36,809 nucleotides of DNA from positions 1-36,809 of the forward strand of contig NZ_JAFFIW010000052.1 in the NCBI RefSeq assembly GCF_018588885.1, given 5' to 3'. Position numbers and translations under genes: made by a program. The notes below the pieces were generated by a model. That model saw only the letters and a program-made list of their open reading frames with translations. It was not told the origin of the DNA and did not search any database. Numbering within the stretch: the stretch's first letter is position 1; the number at the start of each line of letters is the position of its first letter. Positions 17,352 through 25,145 of this stretch are shown here, piece after piece. Source of the DNA: Mesorhizobium sp. dw_380 (GTDB lineage Bacteria > Pseudomonadota > Alphaproteobacteria > Rhizobiales > Rhizobiaceae).

Positions 17352-17996
17352 TCACGAAGCTTTCGGCACTGCCGCGATGGCCTTCTCGACCGTCGGCAGG
17401 ATGCGCTCGACCATCCGGTCGACGCCCCTGACGTTCGGATGCAAGCCATCCTCGAGCTGCAGGCCGGGCTGGCCGGCGACGCCTTCGAGGAAGAACGGAT
17501 AGAGCGCGACATCGTATTTCTTCGCCAGGTCCGGGAAGATGGCGTCGAAGGCGGCCTGGTAATCGGCGCCGAGATTGGGCGCGGCGCGCATGCCGGCGAC
17601 CAGGACGGGGATCTTGCGCTGTTTAAGCTTGCCCAGCATCTCGTCGAGGTTCTTCCTGGTGATGTCGGGTGCGATGCCGCGCAGCATGTCGTTGGCGCCA
17701 AGTTCGAGGATGACCAACTGCGTGCCGTCCGGCACCGACCAGTCGAGCCGGGCCAGGCCGCCGCTGGTGGTGTCGCCGGAGACGCCGGCATCGGCGACGG
17801 TCACGTCATGGCCTTTGGCACGAAGTGCGGCCTGGAGCTTGTCGGTGAACCCCTGATCGGGTCCAAGGCCGAAGCCCGCCATCAGGCTGTCACCGAAGCC
17901 GACGATCTTGAAGGGCTCGGCCCGCGACGACGAAATGGCGCCGCAAATGGCGAGGAAAAGGATCAGGCCTGCGGCGATCGGACGTTTGAAAGACAT
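17352..17996 (-). CDS. tesA: Arylesterase / lysophospholipase L1-like GDSL hydrolase
   Basis: A 214-residue periplasmic SGNH hydrolase. After a signal peptide (residues 1 to about 27) come the family blocks: GFGDSLMAG with catalytic S37, G-containing block II, GAND at 100-103, and DGLHPN with D183 and H186 completing the triad. The family (TesA, thioesterase I/protease I/lysophospholipase L1) hydrolyses thioesters and esters; annotated arylesterase in rhizobia. I chose ATG 17996 because it opens directly into the signal peptide; an in-frame codon at 18059 would add 21 residues. It is divergent from an ABC transporter pair homologous to YbbA-YbbP, an arrangement also seen in E. coli, which supports the assignment. 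Confidence 0.93.
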   Translation of the reverse strand: MSFKRPIAAGLILFLAICGAISSSRAEPFKIVGFGDSLMAGFGLGPDQGFTDKLQAALRAKGHDVTVADAGVSGDTTSGGLARLDWSVPDGTQLVILELGANDMLRGIAPDITRKNLDEMLGKLKQRKIPVLVAGMRAAPNLGADYQAAFDAIFPDLAKKYDVALYPFFLEGVAGQPGLQLEDGLHPNVRGVDRMVERILPTVEKAIAAVPKAS

Positions 17997-18083
17997 GCGG
18001 CAGGCCCCATATGACAAGAAATTCTTCCGGCGAGGGCTTGCGAGAAGCAGAGCCTCCAAAGTTCCATATAGGATACATTCATT

Positions 18084-18779
18084 TTGACAGAAGCCGTCAT
18101 CGCGCTGAAAGACGTATCGCTGACGCTCGGCGAAGGCGCTTCATCCGTCCACGTGCTGAAGGGCGTCAGCCTTGAGGTGGCGCGTGGCGAGGCGACCGGC
18201 ATAGTCGGCCCTTCGGGGTCCGGCAAGTCGACATTGCTGATGGTGCTGGCCGGCCTGGAGGGGGTCGATTCGGGTACGGTACGAATAGCCGGCGAGCTGC
18301 TCAACGGCAAAAGTGAGGATCAGGTGGCTTCGTTTCGTGGCCGAAACATTGGCATCGTGTTCCAGTCCTTTCACCTCATCCCCAATATGACGGCGCTGGA
18401 AAACGTCGCGGTGCCGCTGGAGCTGGCCGGCCACGCCGATCCGTTTTCGGTGGCCGAACGGGAGCTGGCGGCGGTGGGTCTCTCCGACCGCGTCACCCAC
18501 TATCCCGGCGAACTCTCCGGCGGTGAACAGCAGCGCGTGGCCATCGCCCGGGCGCTGGCGCCGTCGCCGCGCATTTTGATCGCCGACGAGCCGACAGGCA
18601 ATCTCGACCAGGCGACGGGGCGGCAGGTCGCCGATCTCCTGTTCGCCAAGGCGGCCGAGCGCGGCATGACGCTGGTGCTGGTCACCCATGATCCGGCACT
18701 CGCGGCGCGCTGCTCGCGTCAGGTCTCGATGCGCTCCGGCCGGATCGAGGCGCCGGACCCGGTCAAGGTCATCGCCTGA
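18084..18779 (+). CDS. ABC transporter ATP-binding protein, YbbA-like
   Basis: A 231-residue ATPase of the MacB/LolD type. Walker A GPSGSGKST is at residues 42-50, the signature LSGGEQQ at 144-150 and Walker B ILIADEP at 164-170, with the switch histidine in LVTHD. It should power the adjacent FtsX-like permease, with which it overlaps by one base. Such type VII (mechanotransmission) ABC systems do not necessarily move a solute across the membrane; YbbAP has been proposed to act with TesA on lipids or hydrophobic compounds. Translation probably starts at TTG 18084, about ten bases after AGGA, because no in-frame ATG precedes the conserved ALKDVSLTL strand. It is divergent from tesA. Confidence 0.92.
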   Translation: MTEAVIALKDVSLTLGEGASSVHVLKGVSLEVARGEATGIVGPSGSGKSTLLMVLAGLEGVDSGTVRIAGELLNGKSEDQVASFRGRNIGIVFQSFHLIPNMTALENVAVPLELAGHADPFSVAERELAAVGLSDRVTHYPGELSGGEQQRVAIARALAPSPRILIADEPTGNLDQATGRQVADLLFAKAAERGMTLVLVTHDPALAARCSRQVSMRSGRIEAPDPVKVIA

Positions 18780-21328
18780 TGCCCCTGGCCCGGACGCTGA
18801 AGCTTGCGGTCCGCTTCTCGCTGCGCGAGATGCGTGGCGGCCTGTCCGGCTTCCTGATCTTCCTCGCCTGTATCGCGCTTGGTGTCGCGGCGATCGGCGG
18901 CGTCAATTCGGTGGCCCGCTCGATCAGTGCCGGTGTCGCCAGCCAGGGCCAGACGCTGCTCGGCGGCGACCTTCGCTTCCAGATCAACCAGCGTGACGCC
19001 AGCCAGGCCGAGCGCGGCTTCCTCAACGGGCTGGGCGTCATTTCGCGCGCCGCCAGCATGCGCTCGATGGCGCGCCTGGCCGACGGCTCGGACCAGGCGC
19101 TGGTCGAGGCCAAGGCGGTCGACGAGGCCTATCCGCTCTATGGCGTGCTGGAAACCGAGCCGGCGCTGACAAAGCAGGAATTGTTCGGCGAGCAATCCGG
19201 CGTCTTCGGCGCGGCGGCACCGGATCTGCTGTTCGAACGCCTGCATCTCAAGCTCGGCGATCGGCTGAAGCTCGGCACCGCCACCTTCGAACTGCGCGCC
19301 AGGCTGGTCAACGAGCCCGATGCCGTGTCCGACGGTTTCGGCTTCGCGCCAAGGCTGATGATCTCGACCGAGGGCCTTGCTGCCACCGGCCTGGTCCAGC
19401 CGGGCAGCCTGGTCGAAAATGCCTACAAGATCCGGCTGCCCGCCAACGCCGACGAGGCGCGGCTGAAGGCCATCCAGGACGAGGCGGCCAGGGATTTTCC
19501 CGAGGCTGGCTGGTCGATACGCACGCGAAGCAATGCCGCACCCGCGCTGTCCTCCAACATCGAACGCTTCTCGCAGTTCCTGACGCTGGTAGGGCTGACG
19601 GCGCTGGTGGTCGGCGGCGTCGGCGTGGCCAATGCGGTGCGCGCCTATCTCGACGGCAAGCGCGGCGTCATCGCCACCTTCAAGAGCCTGGGCGCTTCCG
19701 GCGGCTTCGTCTTTACCGTCTATCTCGTGCAGATCCTGATCATCGCCGCCCTTGGCATCGTGCTCGGCCTCCTGCTCGGGGCGCTGATGCCGTTCGTGGC
19801 GAGTGCGGCACTTCAGTCCGTCATTCCGGTGCCGGCGCAAGGCGGCTTCTATCCCGGCGCGCTCGCCATGGCGGCGCTGTTCGGTTTGCTGGTGACGCTT
19901 GCCTTCGCGCTGCTGCCGCTCGGCCGCGCCCGCGACGTGCCGGCGACAGCGCTGTTCCGGGAAATGGGCCTGGAAGGCCGCGGCTTTCCGCGTCCGATCT
20001 ATATCGCCTCGGCCCTCGGCATCGCGCTGCTGCTGGCGGCGCTCGCCATCCTGTTTTCCGGCGACCAGCGCATCGCCTCGATCTTCGTCGGCGCCACCAT
20101 CTTCGCCTTCCTGGTGCTGCGCCTCGTCGGCGCGCTGGTGCAATGGGCGGCGAGGAAGAGCCCGCGTGTGCGCTTTGTGGCGCTCAGACTTGCAATCGGC
20201 AACATCCATCGGCCCGGCGCCTTGACGCCATCGGTGGTGCTGTCGCTTGGGCTCGGGCTGACGCTGCTGGTGACGCTGGCGCTGATCGACGGCAATCTGC
20301 GGCGGCAGATCTCCGGCGGCCTGGCGGAGCAGGCGCCGAACTTCTTCTTCGTCGACATCCAGAGCAGCGATGTCGATGCGTTCTCCACGTTGATCGGCAG
20401 GCAAGCGCCTTCGGGGACACTGGCCAAGGTGCCGATGCTGCGCGGGCGGGTGATGGCGCTCAACGGCATCGATGTCGACAAGGTCAAGGTGCCGGCGGAG
20501 GGCGCCTGGGTGCTGAAAGGCGATCGCGGCCTGACCTATGACGCGAAGCAGCCGGAAAACGCGACGCTGACCGAGGGCAGCTGGTGGCCGGAAACTTATT
20601 CCGGCGAACCGCTGGTCTCGTTTTCGGCCAGGGAAGGCAAGGAAATCGGGTTGAAGCTCGGCGACACCGTCACCGTCAATGTGCTCGGCCGCAATGTGAC
20701 GGCCAGGATCGCCAGTTTCCGCCAGGTCGAGTGGGAAACGATGGGCATCAATTTCGTCATGGTGTTCTCGCCCAACACATTTGCCGGCGCGCCGCATGGC
20801 TGGATGGCGACCCTGACCGAAAAGAACGCCTCGACGGCCGACGACGCGCGCATCCTCAATGCCGTCACCCGCGCCTTCCCGGCGGTGACGACCGTGCGCG
20901 TCAAGGACGCGCTCGAGATCGTCAACCGGCTGGTCGGCCAGCTCGGCACGGCGATCCGCGCCGCGGCCGGGGTGGCGCTGATCGCCTCGGTGCTGGTGCT
21001 GGCCGGCGCGCTTGCCGCCGGCAACCGGGCGCGCATCCATGATGCGGTGGTGCTGAAGACGTTGGGCGCGACGCGGACGACGCTGATATCAGCCTTCTCG
21101 CTCGAATACATGCTGATCGGGCTCGCCACCGCGATCTTTGCGCTGGCCGCCGGCAGCGCCGCCGCCTGGTTCGTGGTCGCGCGCATCATGACATTGCCAT
21201 CGCATTTCATGCCCGAGGTGGCGGTTGCGACCATTCTGTTTTCGCTCGTCATCACCGTCGGCATAGGTCTCGCCGGCACCTGGCGGGTGCTCGGCCACAA
21301 GGCTGCGCCGGTGTTGCGCAACCTGTGA
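18779..21328 (+). CDS. ABC transporter permease, YbbP-like (FtsX family)
   Basis: An 849-residue inner-membrane protein with about ten transmembrane helices and two FtsX-like domains. An N-terminal helix (about residues 22-45) is followed by a large periplasmic MacB-type domain, a three-helix FtsX block at about 265-400, a second helix pair, a second periplasmic domain (about 500-700) and a final FtsX block ending near 845. This size and layout match COG3127 (YbbP). The start ATG shares one base with the stop of the ATPase gene (TGATG), so the two are translationally coupled. Its role with TesA and the ATPase is inferred from conserved order; the substrate is unknown. The long open frame on the opposite strand here is a shadow. 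Confidence 0.92.
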   Translation: MPLARTLKLAVRFSLREMRGGLSGFLIFLACIALGVAAIGGVNSVARSISAGVASQGQTLLGGDLRFQINQRDASQAERGFLNGLGVISRAASMRSMARLADGSDQALVEAKAVDEAYPLYGVLETEPALTKQELFGEQSGVFGAAAPDLLFERLHLKLGDRLKLGTATFELRARLVNEPDAVSDGFGFAPRLMISTEGLAATGLVQPGSLVENAYKIRLPANADEARLKAIQDEAARDFPEAGWSIRTRSNAAPALSSNIERFSQFLTLVGLTALVVGGVGVANAVRAYLDGKRGVIATFKSLGASGGFVFTVYLVQILIIAALGIVLGLLLGALMPFVASAALQSVIPVPAQGGFYPGALAMAALFGLLVTLAFALLPLGRARDVPATALFREMGLEGRGFPRPIYIASALGIALLLAALAILFSGDQRIASIFVGATIFAFLVLRLVGALVQWAARKSPRVRFVALRLAIGNIHRPGALTPSVVLSLGLGLTLLVTLALIDGNLRRQISGGLAEQAPNFFFVDIQSSDVDAFSTLIGRQAPSGTLAKVPMLRGRVMALNGIDVDKVKVPAEGAWVLKGDRGLTYDAKQPENATLTEGSWWPETYSGEPLVSFSAREGKEIGLKLGDTVTVNVLGRNVTARIASFRQVEWETMGINFVMVFSPNTFAGAPHGWMATLTEKNASTADDARILNAVTRAFPAVTTVRVKDALEIVNRLVGQLGTAIRAAAGVALIASVLVLAGALAAGNRARIHDAVVLKTLGATRTTLISAFSLEYMLIGLATAIFALAAGSAAAWFVVARIMTLPSHFMPEVAVATILFSLVITVGIGLAGTWRVLGHKAAPVLRNL

Positions 21329-21556
21329 TGCCTGGTCCCGGGCAAGCATCTCGGATTAAATCTTGGTAAGGATGCGGTTCGCAAAAGCCGGGGAATCGGC
21401 ATTTCGGTCTCTCACGAACCGTTACATCCGGTTACGGTCTTGTTCTTGACGCGAATAACCATCATATTTCGCCACAGGCATGCTGGAGCCCTGCCAGCGG
21501 CGCCTGGGTCCGGGTGGACCCGACACCGGACGGGGCAGAAGCAATAGAGGACTACA

Positions 21557-22330
21557 ATGGCTGATCCCATTCGCAACTTCCAGACGCGCGCCGTGCCCGG
21601 CGCCGCCGTCGACATCGATCAGGGCCTGCGCGCCTATATGGTCAAGGTCTACAATCTGATGGGGCTTGGCCTCCTCATCACCGGCCTTGCCGCCGTCGGC
21701 ACGATCATGCTGGCCACCACAACCGATCCGGCCTCGGCGGTCGCAACGCTGCCGAGCGGCGAGATGCTGACCTCCTTCGGCTACGCCATCTTCGGTTCGC
21801 CGCTGCGCTGGGTGGTGATGCTGGCGCCGCTGGCCGCCGTGTTCTTCCTGTCGTTCCGCGTCCAGTCGATGAGCGTTTCGGCGGCGCAGACGACATTCTG
21901 GATCTATGCCGGCCTCGTCGGTCTGTCGCTGTCGTCGATCTTCCTGGTCTACACCACGGCCAGCATTTCGCAGACCTTCTTCGCTACCGCCGCCGCCTTC
22001 GGTGCGCTGTCGCTCTACGGCTACACGACCAAGCGCGACCTGACGGCGATGGGCTCGTTCCTGATCATGGGCGTGTTCGGCTTGATCATCGCCATGGTGA
22101 TCAACATCTTCCTGCAGTCGTCGGCGCTGTCCTTCGCCGTTTCGGCGATCGGCGTGCTGATTTTCGCCGGCCTCACCGCCTACGACACGCAGAACATCAA
22201 GGAGATGTATTTCGAGGGCGACGCTTCGGATGTCGCCGGCCGCAAGGCCATCATGGGTGCCCTGAGGCTCTATCTCGACTTCATCAACCTGTTCATGTTC
22301 CTGCTGCAGTTCATGGGCGACCGCCGCTAA
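21557..22330 (+). CDS. BAX inhibitor-1 / YccA family membrane protein
   Basis: A 257-residue protein with seven predicted transmembrane helices and a soluble N-terminus of about 30 residues. It belongs to the Bax inhibitor-1-like family (PF01027; E. coli YbhL/YccA). Family features include the conserved acidic C-terminal region: TAYDTQNIKEM supplies the Asp that forms the proposed di-aspartyl pH sensor with another Asp in the last helix region (YLDFINLF). The homologue BsYetJ is a pH-sensitive calcium leak channel, and YccA modulates the FtsH protease; which applies here is unknown. GAGG stands about seven bases before the ATG. It appears to be transcribed alone and ends at a strong terminator. 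Confidence 0.93.
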   Translation: MADPIRNFQTRAVPGAAVDIDQGLRAYMVKVYNLMGLGLLITGLAAVGTIMLATTTDPASAVATLPSGEMLTSFGYAIFGSPLRWVVMLAPLAAVFFLSFRVQSMSVSAAQTTFWIYAGLVGLSLSSIFLVYTTASISQTFFATAAAFGALSLYGYTTKRDLTAMGSFLIMGVFGLIIAMVINIFLQSSALSFAVSAIGVLIFAGLTAYDTQNIKEMYFEGDASDVAGRKAIMGALRLYLDFINLFMFLLQFMGDRR

Positions 22331-22360
22331 TCATGATCTGAGCTGGACCATAGAGTTTGG

Positions 22361-22390
22361 AAAGGGCGGCCCAACGGCCGCCCTTTTCTT
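22361..22390 (+). terminator. Intrinsic terminator after the BAX inhibitor-1 gene
   Basis: AAAGGGCGGCC (22361-22371) pairs with GGCCGCCCTTT (22376-22386) around a four-base CAAC loop, followed by TCTT. The stem is 11 base pairs and starts about 30 bases after the stop codon. Confidence 0.88.
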
Positions 22391-22442
22391 TTGCGCCGGC
22401 CTTTGCTGTTATCGAAGGCAGATGAAAGGCCTTGCATAGAGA

Positions 22443-23036
22443 ATGAGCAATATCGTGATTCGAACGGCGGCCTCGGCCGACCTCGACGCCATCACCGAAA
22501 TCTATGCCGACGCGGTGACAAACGGTACGTCGAGCTACGAACTGAAGCCGCCCGGCCGCGCCGAGATGGGCGCGCGATTCGACGCGCTTGCGGCCGGCCG
22601 CTTTCCCTATTTGGTGGCCGAAAAGAACGGCACCGTGCTCGGCTATGCCTATGCCGGCGCCTTCCGGCCGCGCCCGGCCTACCGCTTCATCGTCGAGGAT
22701 TCGGTCTATGTCGCGCCTGAAGCCAAGGGCCAGGGCGTCGGCCGCAAGCTGATGCAAAGCCTGGTCGCGGCGGTCGAGGCGGCGGGCTTCCGCCAGATCA
22801 TCGCGGTTATCGGCGACGGCCACCCCGACAGCGCCTCAGTGAAGCTGCACGAAAAGCTCGGCTTCCGCCATTCCGGCCGCCTGGAGGGCTCCGGCTACAA
22901 GCACGGGCGCTGGCTGGACACGGTGTTCATGCAGCTGTCCCTGAATGGCGGCGCGTCGCTCCCGCCCGATCCGGACTCCCTGCCGGAGCGGAGGTTCCGG
23001 GAGAGCTCAGAGGGAAATGAGGAACTGAGGAATTGA
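22443..23036 (+). CDS. GNAT N-acetyltransferase, phosphinothricin/methionine sulfoximine acetyltransferase type
   Basis: A 197-residue acetyltransferase. Residues 1 to about 165 match the Pat/MnaT subgroup of GNAT enzymes: IRTAASADLDAITEIYA at the N-terminus, EDSVYVAPEAKGQGVGRKLM holding the acetyl-CoA pyrophosphate loop (QGVGRK, about 97-102), and SVKLHEKLGFRHSG. Members acetylate glutamate analogues such as phosphinothricin and L-methionine sulfone/sulfoximine; the physiological substrate is uncertain. The final residues beyond the domain (about 180-197) have no family support, and the last ones plus the stop codon are encoded by the left arm of an octamer-based inverted repeat (23021-23044). 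Start ATG at 22443 gives the standard family N-terminus. Confidence 0.9.
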   Translation: MSNIVIRTAASADLDAITEIYADAVTNGTSSYELKPPGRAEMGARFDALAAGRFPYLVAEKNGTVLGYAYAGAFRPRPAYRFIVEDSVYVAPEAKGQGVGRKLMQSLVAAVEAAGFRQIIAVIGDGHPDSASVKLHEKLGFRHSGRLEGSGYKHGRWLDTVFMQLSLNGGASLPPDPDSLPERRFRESSEGNEELRN

Positions 23037-23113
23037 GGAATTGAAGAACAAAGAAGAGGCGGTTCATCAGGCGGTGAGTGCCCTTTTCCTCAATTCTCCA
23101 ATTCCTCAGTTCC
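23021..23113. repeat. Inverted repeat with octamer-unit arms at the GNAT gene 3' end
   Basis: The left arm (23021-23044) is built from eight-base units GAACTGAG, GAATTGAG, GAATTGAA; the right arm (23090-23113) is its near-perfect inverted copy (CAATTC, CAATTCCTCAGTTCC). Arms are 24 bases, loop 45 bases. The left arm encodes the end of the acetyltransferase and its stop; the right arm ends 12 bases before the stop of the convergent DUF2794 gene. It may form a strong transcript hairpin terminating both. A similar design with a different unit is at 25129-25230. Confidence 0.75.
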
Positions 23114-23125
23114 CCGATCCCCAGC

Positions 23126-23512
23126 TCAGGCGTCAACCAGCTTCAGCTTGCTGTCGAAGACGCCAAGCACGCGGCCAAGTTCCTGGCCGCGCTTGAGGAT
23201 GCGCCCGCCGGCAGCGATGACGGCGAAGGCGCCCTGTCTGCGCGCCAGTTTCGGGTCCTTGACGATCTGGAACAGCGGCACTTCGCTGGCGCGGCGGAAG
23301 ACGGAAAATACCGCCCTGTCGGTCAGGTGATCGATGGCGTAGTCGCGCCATTCATTGGCGGCGACCATGCGTCCGTAGAGCCTGAGGATCTGGTCCAGTT
23401 CGCGCCGGTCGAAACGCACCGGCTGGTCGAGGCGCTCGCGTCGCGCCTCGTGCAGCGGGATCAATATTGCGGATGCGTCACCATCCCCCGTCCCGCCGCT
23501 GTCATCAGTCAT
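23126..23512 (-). CDS. DUF2794 domain-containing protein
   Basis: A 128-residue cytoplasmic protein of the DUF2794 family (PF10984), which is confined mainly to alphaproteobacteria. Recognisable family blocks are VRFDRRELDQILRLYGRMVA and WRDYAIDHL, followed by AVFSVFRRASEVPLF and KDPKLARRQGAFAV. Function is unknown. I chose ATG 23512 (MTDDSGG); a TTG at 23542 in frame would add ten residues and is less likely. It is convergent with the acetyltransferase gene across the octamer inverted repeat. Upstream, a region of about 420 bases holds a candidate structured RNA on the opposite strand. Confidence 0.85.
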   Translation of the reverse strand: MTDDSGGTGDGDASAILIPLHEARRERLDQPVRFDRRELDQILRLYGRMVAANEWRDYAIDHLTDRAVFSVFRRASEVPLFQIVKDPKLARRQGAFAVIAAGGRILKRGQELGRVLGVFDSKLKLVDA

Positions 23513-23732
23513 GCCTCGATCCTTCAAATGAATCTTTGCCAACCAAAGTTGGCCCCTTCGCGCTGCAATTGCAAGAGCCGGCGAAGCGACAGCGGCGATG
23601 CGCCGTTTCGGTCACGTCCAGTCACGTTTGCGAACCGCATGTTGGAATTGGTGATGCTTCGCCACATTTCTGCCTTTTTTTATCCGCGCTCATGCCCCAA
23701 TGTCCGACGAATTTACCGGCGTTGCCTGAGAC

Positions 23733-23886
23733 GGTTCGGTCCGGCACCGGCTCGTAAACCCCAAGCCCCCCGCCCACGGGTCTGCGTCGGATCGAACCAA
23801 CCTCGGTTTTTCCTTGGAAAAATCGGGTGCGACGATCCCAAAACCTAAATGGCCGGCGTCAGAAGCAAGCTGACGTCGGTTTTTTA
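23733..23886 (+). ncRNA. Candidate structured small RNA with intrinsic terminator
   Basis: Three consecutive hairpins lie in a region without a credible gene. Hairpin 1: GGTTCGGTCCG (23733-23743) pairs with CGGATCGAACC (23788-23798), 11 pairs with one G-T, enclosing 44 bases. Hairpin 2: CCTCGGTTTTTCC (23801-23813) pairs with GGAAAAATCGGG (23816-23827) around TT. Hairpin 3 is a terminator: CCGGCGTCAG (23853-23862) with CTGACGTCGG (23870-23879), then six T. Both neighbouring protein genes are on the opposite strand, so this rightward terminator has no protein gene to serve. The 5' end and promoter are not identified; transcription probably starts within 23550-23730. I do not recognise the family (it is not an obvious tRNA, 6S, SRP or tmRNA). 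Confidence 0.45.
23853..23886 (+). terminator. Orphan rightward intrinsic terminator
   Basis: A 10-bp stem (CCGGCGTCAG / CTGACGTCGG, one G-T pair) with a seven-base loop AAGCAAG, directly followed by TTTTTT and ATTGG. The T tract is only on the plus strand. No plus-strand protein gene is upstream within about 800 bases (the acetyltransferase ends at 23036), which is the main reason for suspecting an RNA gene. Confidence 0.8.
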
Positions 23887-23908
23887 TTGGCTGATGCGCC
23901 AGCTTCTT

Positions 23909-23929
23909 CCTTCTCCACAGGGGAGAAGG
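23909..23929. repeat. Short palindrome after the DUF1223 gene
   Basis: CCTTCTCC (23909-23916) faces GGAGAAGG (23922-23929) around ACAGG, eight bases past the DUF1223 stop codon. This wording is the core of common rhizobial intergenic palindromes and may end the leftward transcript, although there is no T tract on that strand. Confidence 0.5.
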
Positions 23930-23936
23930 GAAAGAG

Positions 23937-24722
23937 TTACGGCTTGTGAATAAAGGCGGCGCCGAGGATGGGGCCGGGCATGCCGTCCTTGCCGGTCGAC
24001 TGCAGCAGCACGGCGCAGCCGCCCTTCTTGGTGATCTCGCTCATCGGCAATTCATAGCGTTGCGCCTTGCCGTGCCACATGCCGGCGGTCTGGATGCCGG
24101 TGACGGCGTTCCAGTAGGTCATCTTGCGGCCGGAGTTCTCGCCCTGGGCGATCTTGATCGTCTGCGGCGGCTCGAAATAGACGATGACGACATGGGCATC
24201 GCTGGGACCGGCGCCGGCATCGCCGGCATCGATGATGACGCGGTCGCTGGTGCGGCTGACCTTGACGGACACACGCATGCCTTCGCCCGATCTCGCCATG
24301 CGGGCGAGCGCGCCGTCGACCTCGGTGCGATTGGCGCCGTTGACATGCACGCGGCCATTGAGGACCGCCTGCGGCGTATAAACGGAGCGGCTGCCGAAGG
24401 CGCGCATGTAGTCATATTGGCGCTCGGTGTTTTCCTTGCGGCTCAGCGTGTCCTTCCAGCCGAGATAGTCCCAATAGTCGACGTGATAGGAGAGCGCGAC
24501 GAGGTCTTCCTTGGTGGCAAGTTCGGCAAAGAATGCATCGGCCGGCGGACAGGAACTGCAGCCCTGGCTGGTGAACAGTTCGACCACGCCGAGCGGCTTG
24601 TCGGGCTGGGGTTTTTCGGCCTGCATCTTCTCGGACTCGCCGGCATGGCCAGCGCCGGCAAACGCCGAGAAGGCCAGCGCAAAGGCTGCCAGCCACAGTG
24701 ATCTTCGCGAGGCCATGACCAT
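23937..24722 (-). CDS. DUF1223 family secreted thioredoxin-like protein
   Basis: A 261-residue exported protein with a signal peptide (to about residue 27, GAGHA/GES). The mature N-terminus reads VVELFTSQGCSSCPPAD, with a CxxC pair at C55 and C58, the hallmark of the DUF1223 family (PF06764), which has a thioredoxin-like fold. The conserved LSYHVDYWDYLGWKD and TPQAVLNG stretches follow. A periplasmic thiol-redox role is plausible but unproven. Start is either ATG 24722 or ATG 24716 (both in frame; MVMASRR); GGGA lies a little upstream of the first. Monocistronic as far as can be seen; the candidate RNA lies antisense downstream. Confidence 0.88.
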   Translation of the reverse strand: MVMASRRSLWLAAFALAFSAFAGAGHAGESEKMQAEKPQPDKPLGVVELFTSQGCSSCPPADAFFAELATKEDLVALSYHVDYWDYLGWKDTLSRKENTERQYDYMRAFGSRSVYTPQAVLNGRVHVNGANRTEVDGALARMARSGEGMRVSVKVSRTSDRVIIDAGDAGAGPSDAHVVIVYFEPPQTIKIAQGENSGRKMTYWNAVTGIQTAGMWHGKAQRYELPMSEITKKGGCAVLLQSTGKDGMPGPILGAAFIHKP

Positions 24723-24900
24723 TCCAATTCCCGCCGGTGATGCCGGCTTTGTTCTGATTTGCTGAAATATGTGGCAGAAGCGGAAGTCAACGGGAAGTCA
24801 CGTTGCGGTGAAATTCTGCCATTGCAGCCGCAGGTAAGGTCGCAATAGGGGAGGGCACTGCATTTCACGACGCGGTTCGATTCGGGCTGGGATCATCACC

Positions 24901-25145
24901 ATGTGGCAAACTCTCCTGACCCCTGTCGATCTCTATTGCGAGCGGACCGGTTCTGGACTTTGGGCCGAGCCGACGAATGCTTTGACCAACCTTGATTTCA
25001 TTGGGGATCAACCCGATGGTCTGCGCCGAGCTTTCAGCTCGGGACGCATTTCCTCTGGCACATGCTGAACAGCCTGATGCTGGCCGGGCTGCTGGCGGCG
25101 GCAGCGCGGTTTGGGGCGCCCACAGCGAGGGCAGTAGGGCAGTAG
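24901..25145 (+). pseudogene. Ceramidase-like membrane protein, internally deleted remnant
   Basis: The first ~33 codons from ATG 24901 read VDLYCERTG and LWAEPTNALTNLDFI, the characteristic N-terminus of bacterial ceramidase/alkaline phytoceramidase-like membrane proteins (PF05875). Around 25005 this breaks off (DQP) and, in shifted frames, the C-terminal end of the same family reappears: FQLGTHFLWHMLNSLMLAG, ending at TAG 25143. The ~150 residues carrying the middle transmembrane helices are missing, and at least one frameshift separates the ends. In the starting frame translation stops at about 25069. The octamer repeat array begins inside the last codons. I call it a decayed gene with good confidence in the family, from memory of its terminal motifs. 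Confidence 0.7.

Noticed and set aside
18719..21040. 773-codon open frame on the minus strand
   Set aside because: It is exactly antisense to the YbbP-like permease, is dominated by Arg/Gln/His/Asp repeats typical of reversed high-GC codons, and has no domain.
23788..23798. GGATCGAACC as a tRNA T-arm
   Set aside because: The reverse complement resembles a T-loop but no acceptor, D- or anticodon arm can be built around it; it pairs better with 23733-23743.
24901..25071. Intact small protein of about 55 residues
   Set aside because: The first half matches the ceramidase family N-terminus, the rest is frameshifted, and the family C-terminus lies just downstream in another frame, favouring a pseudogene.
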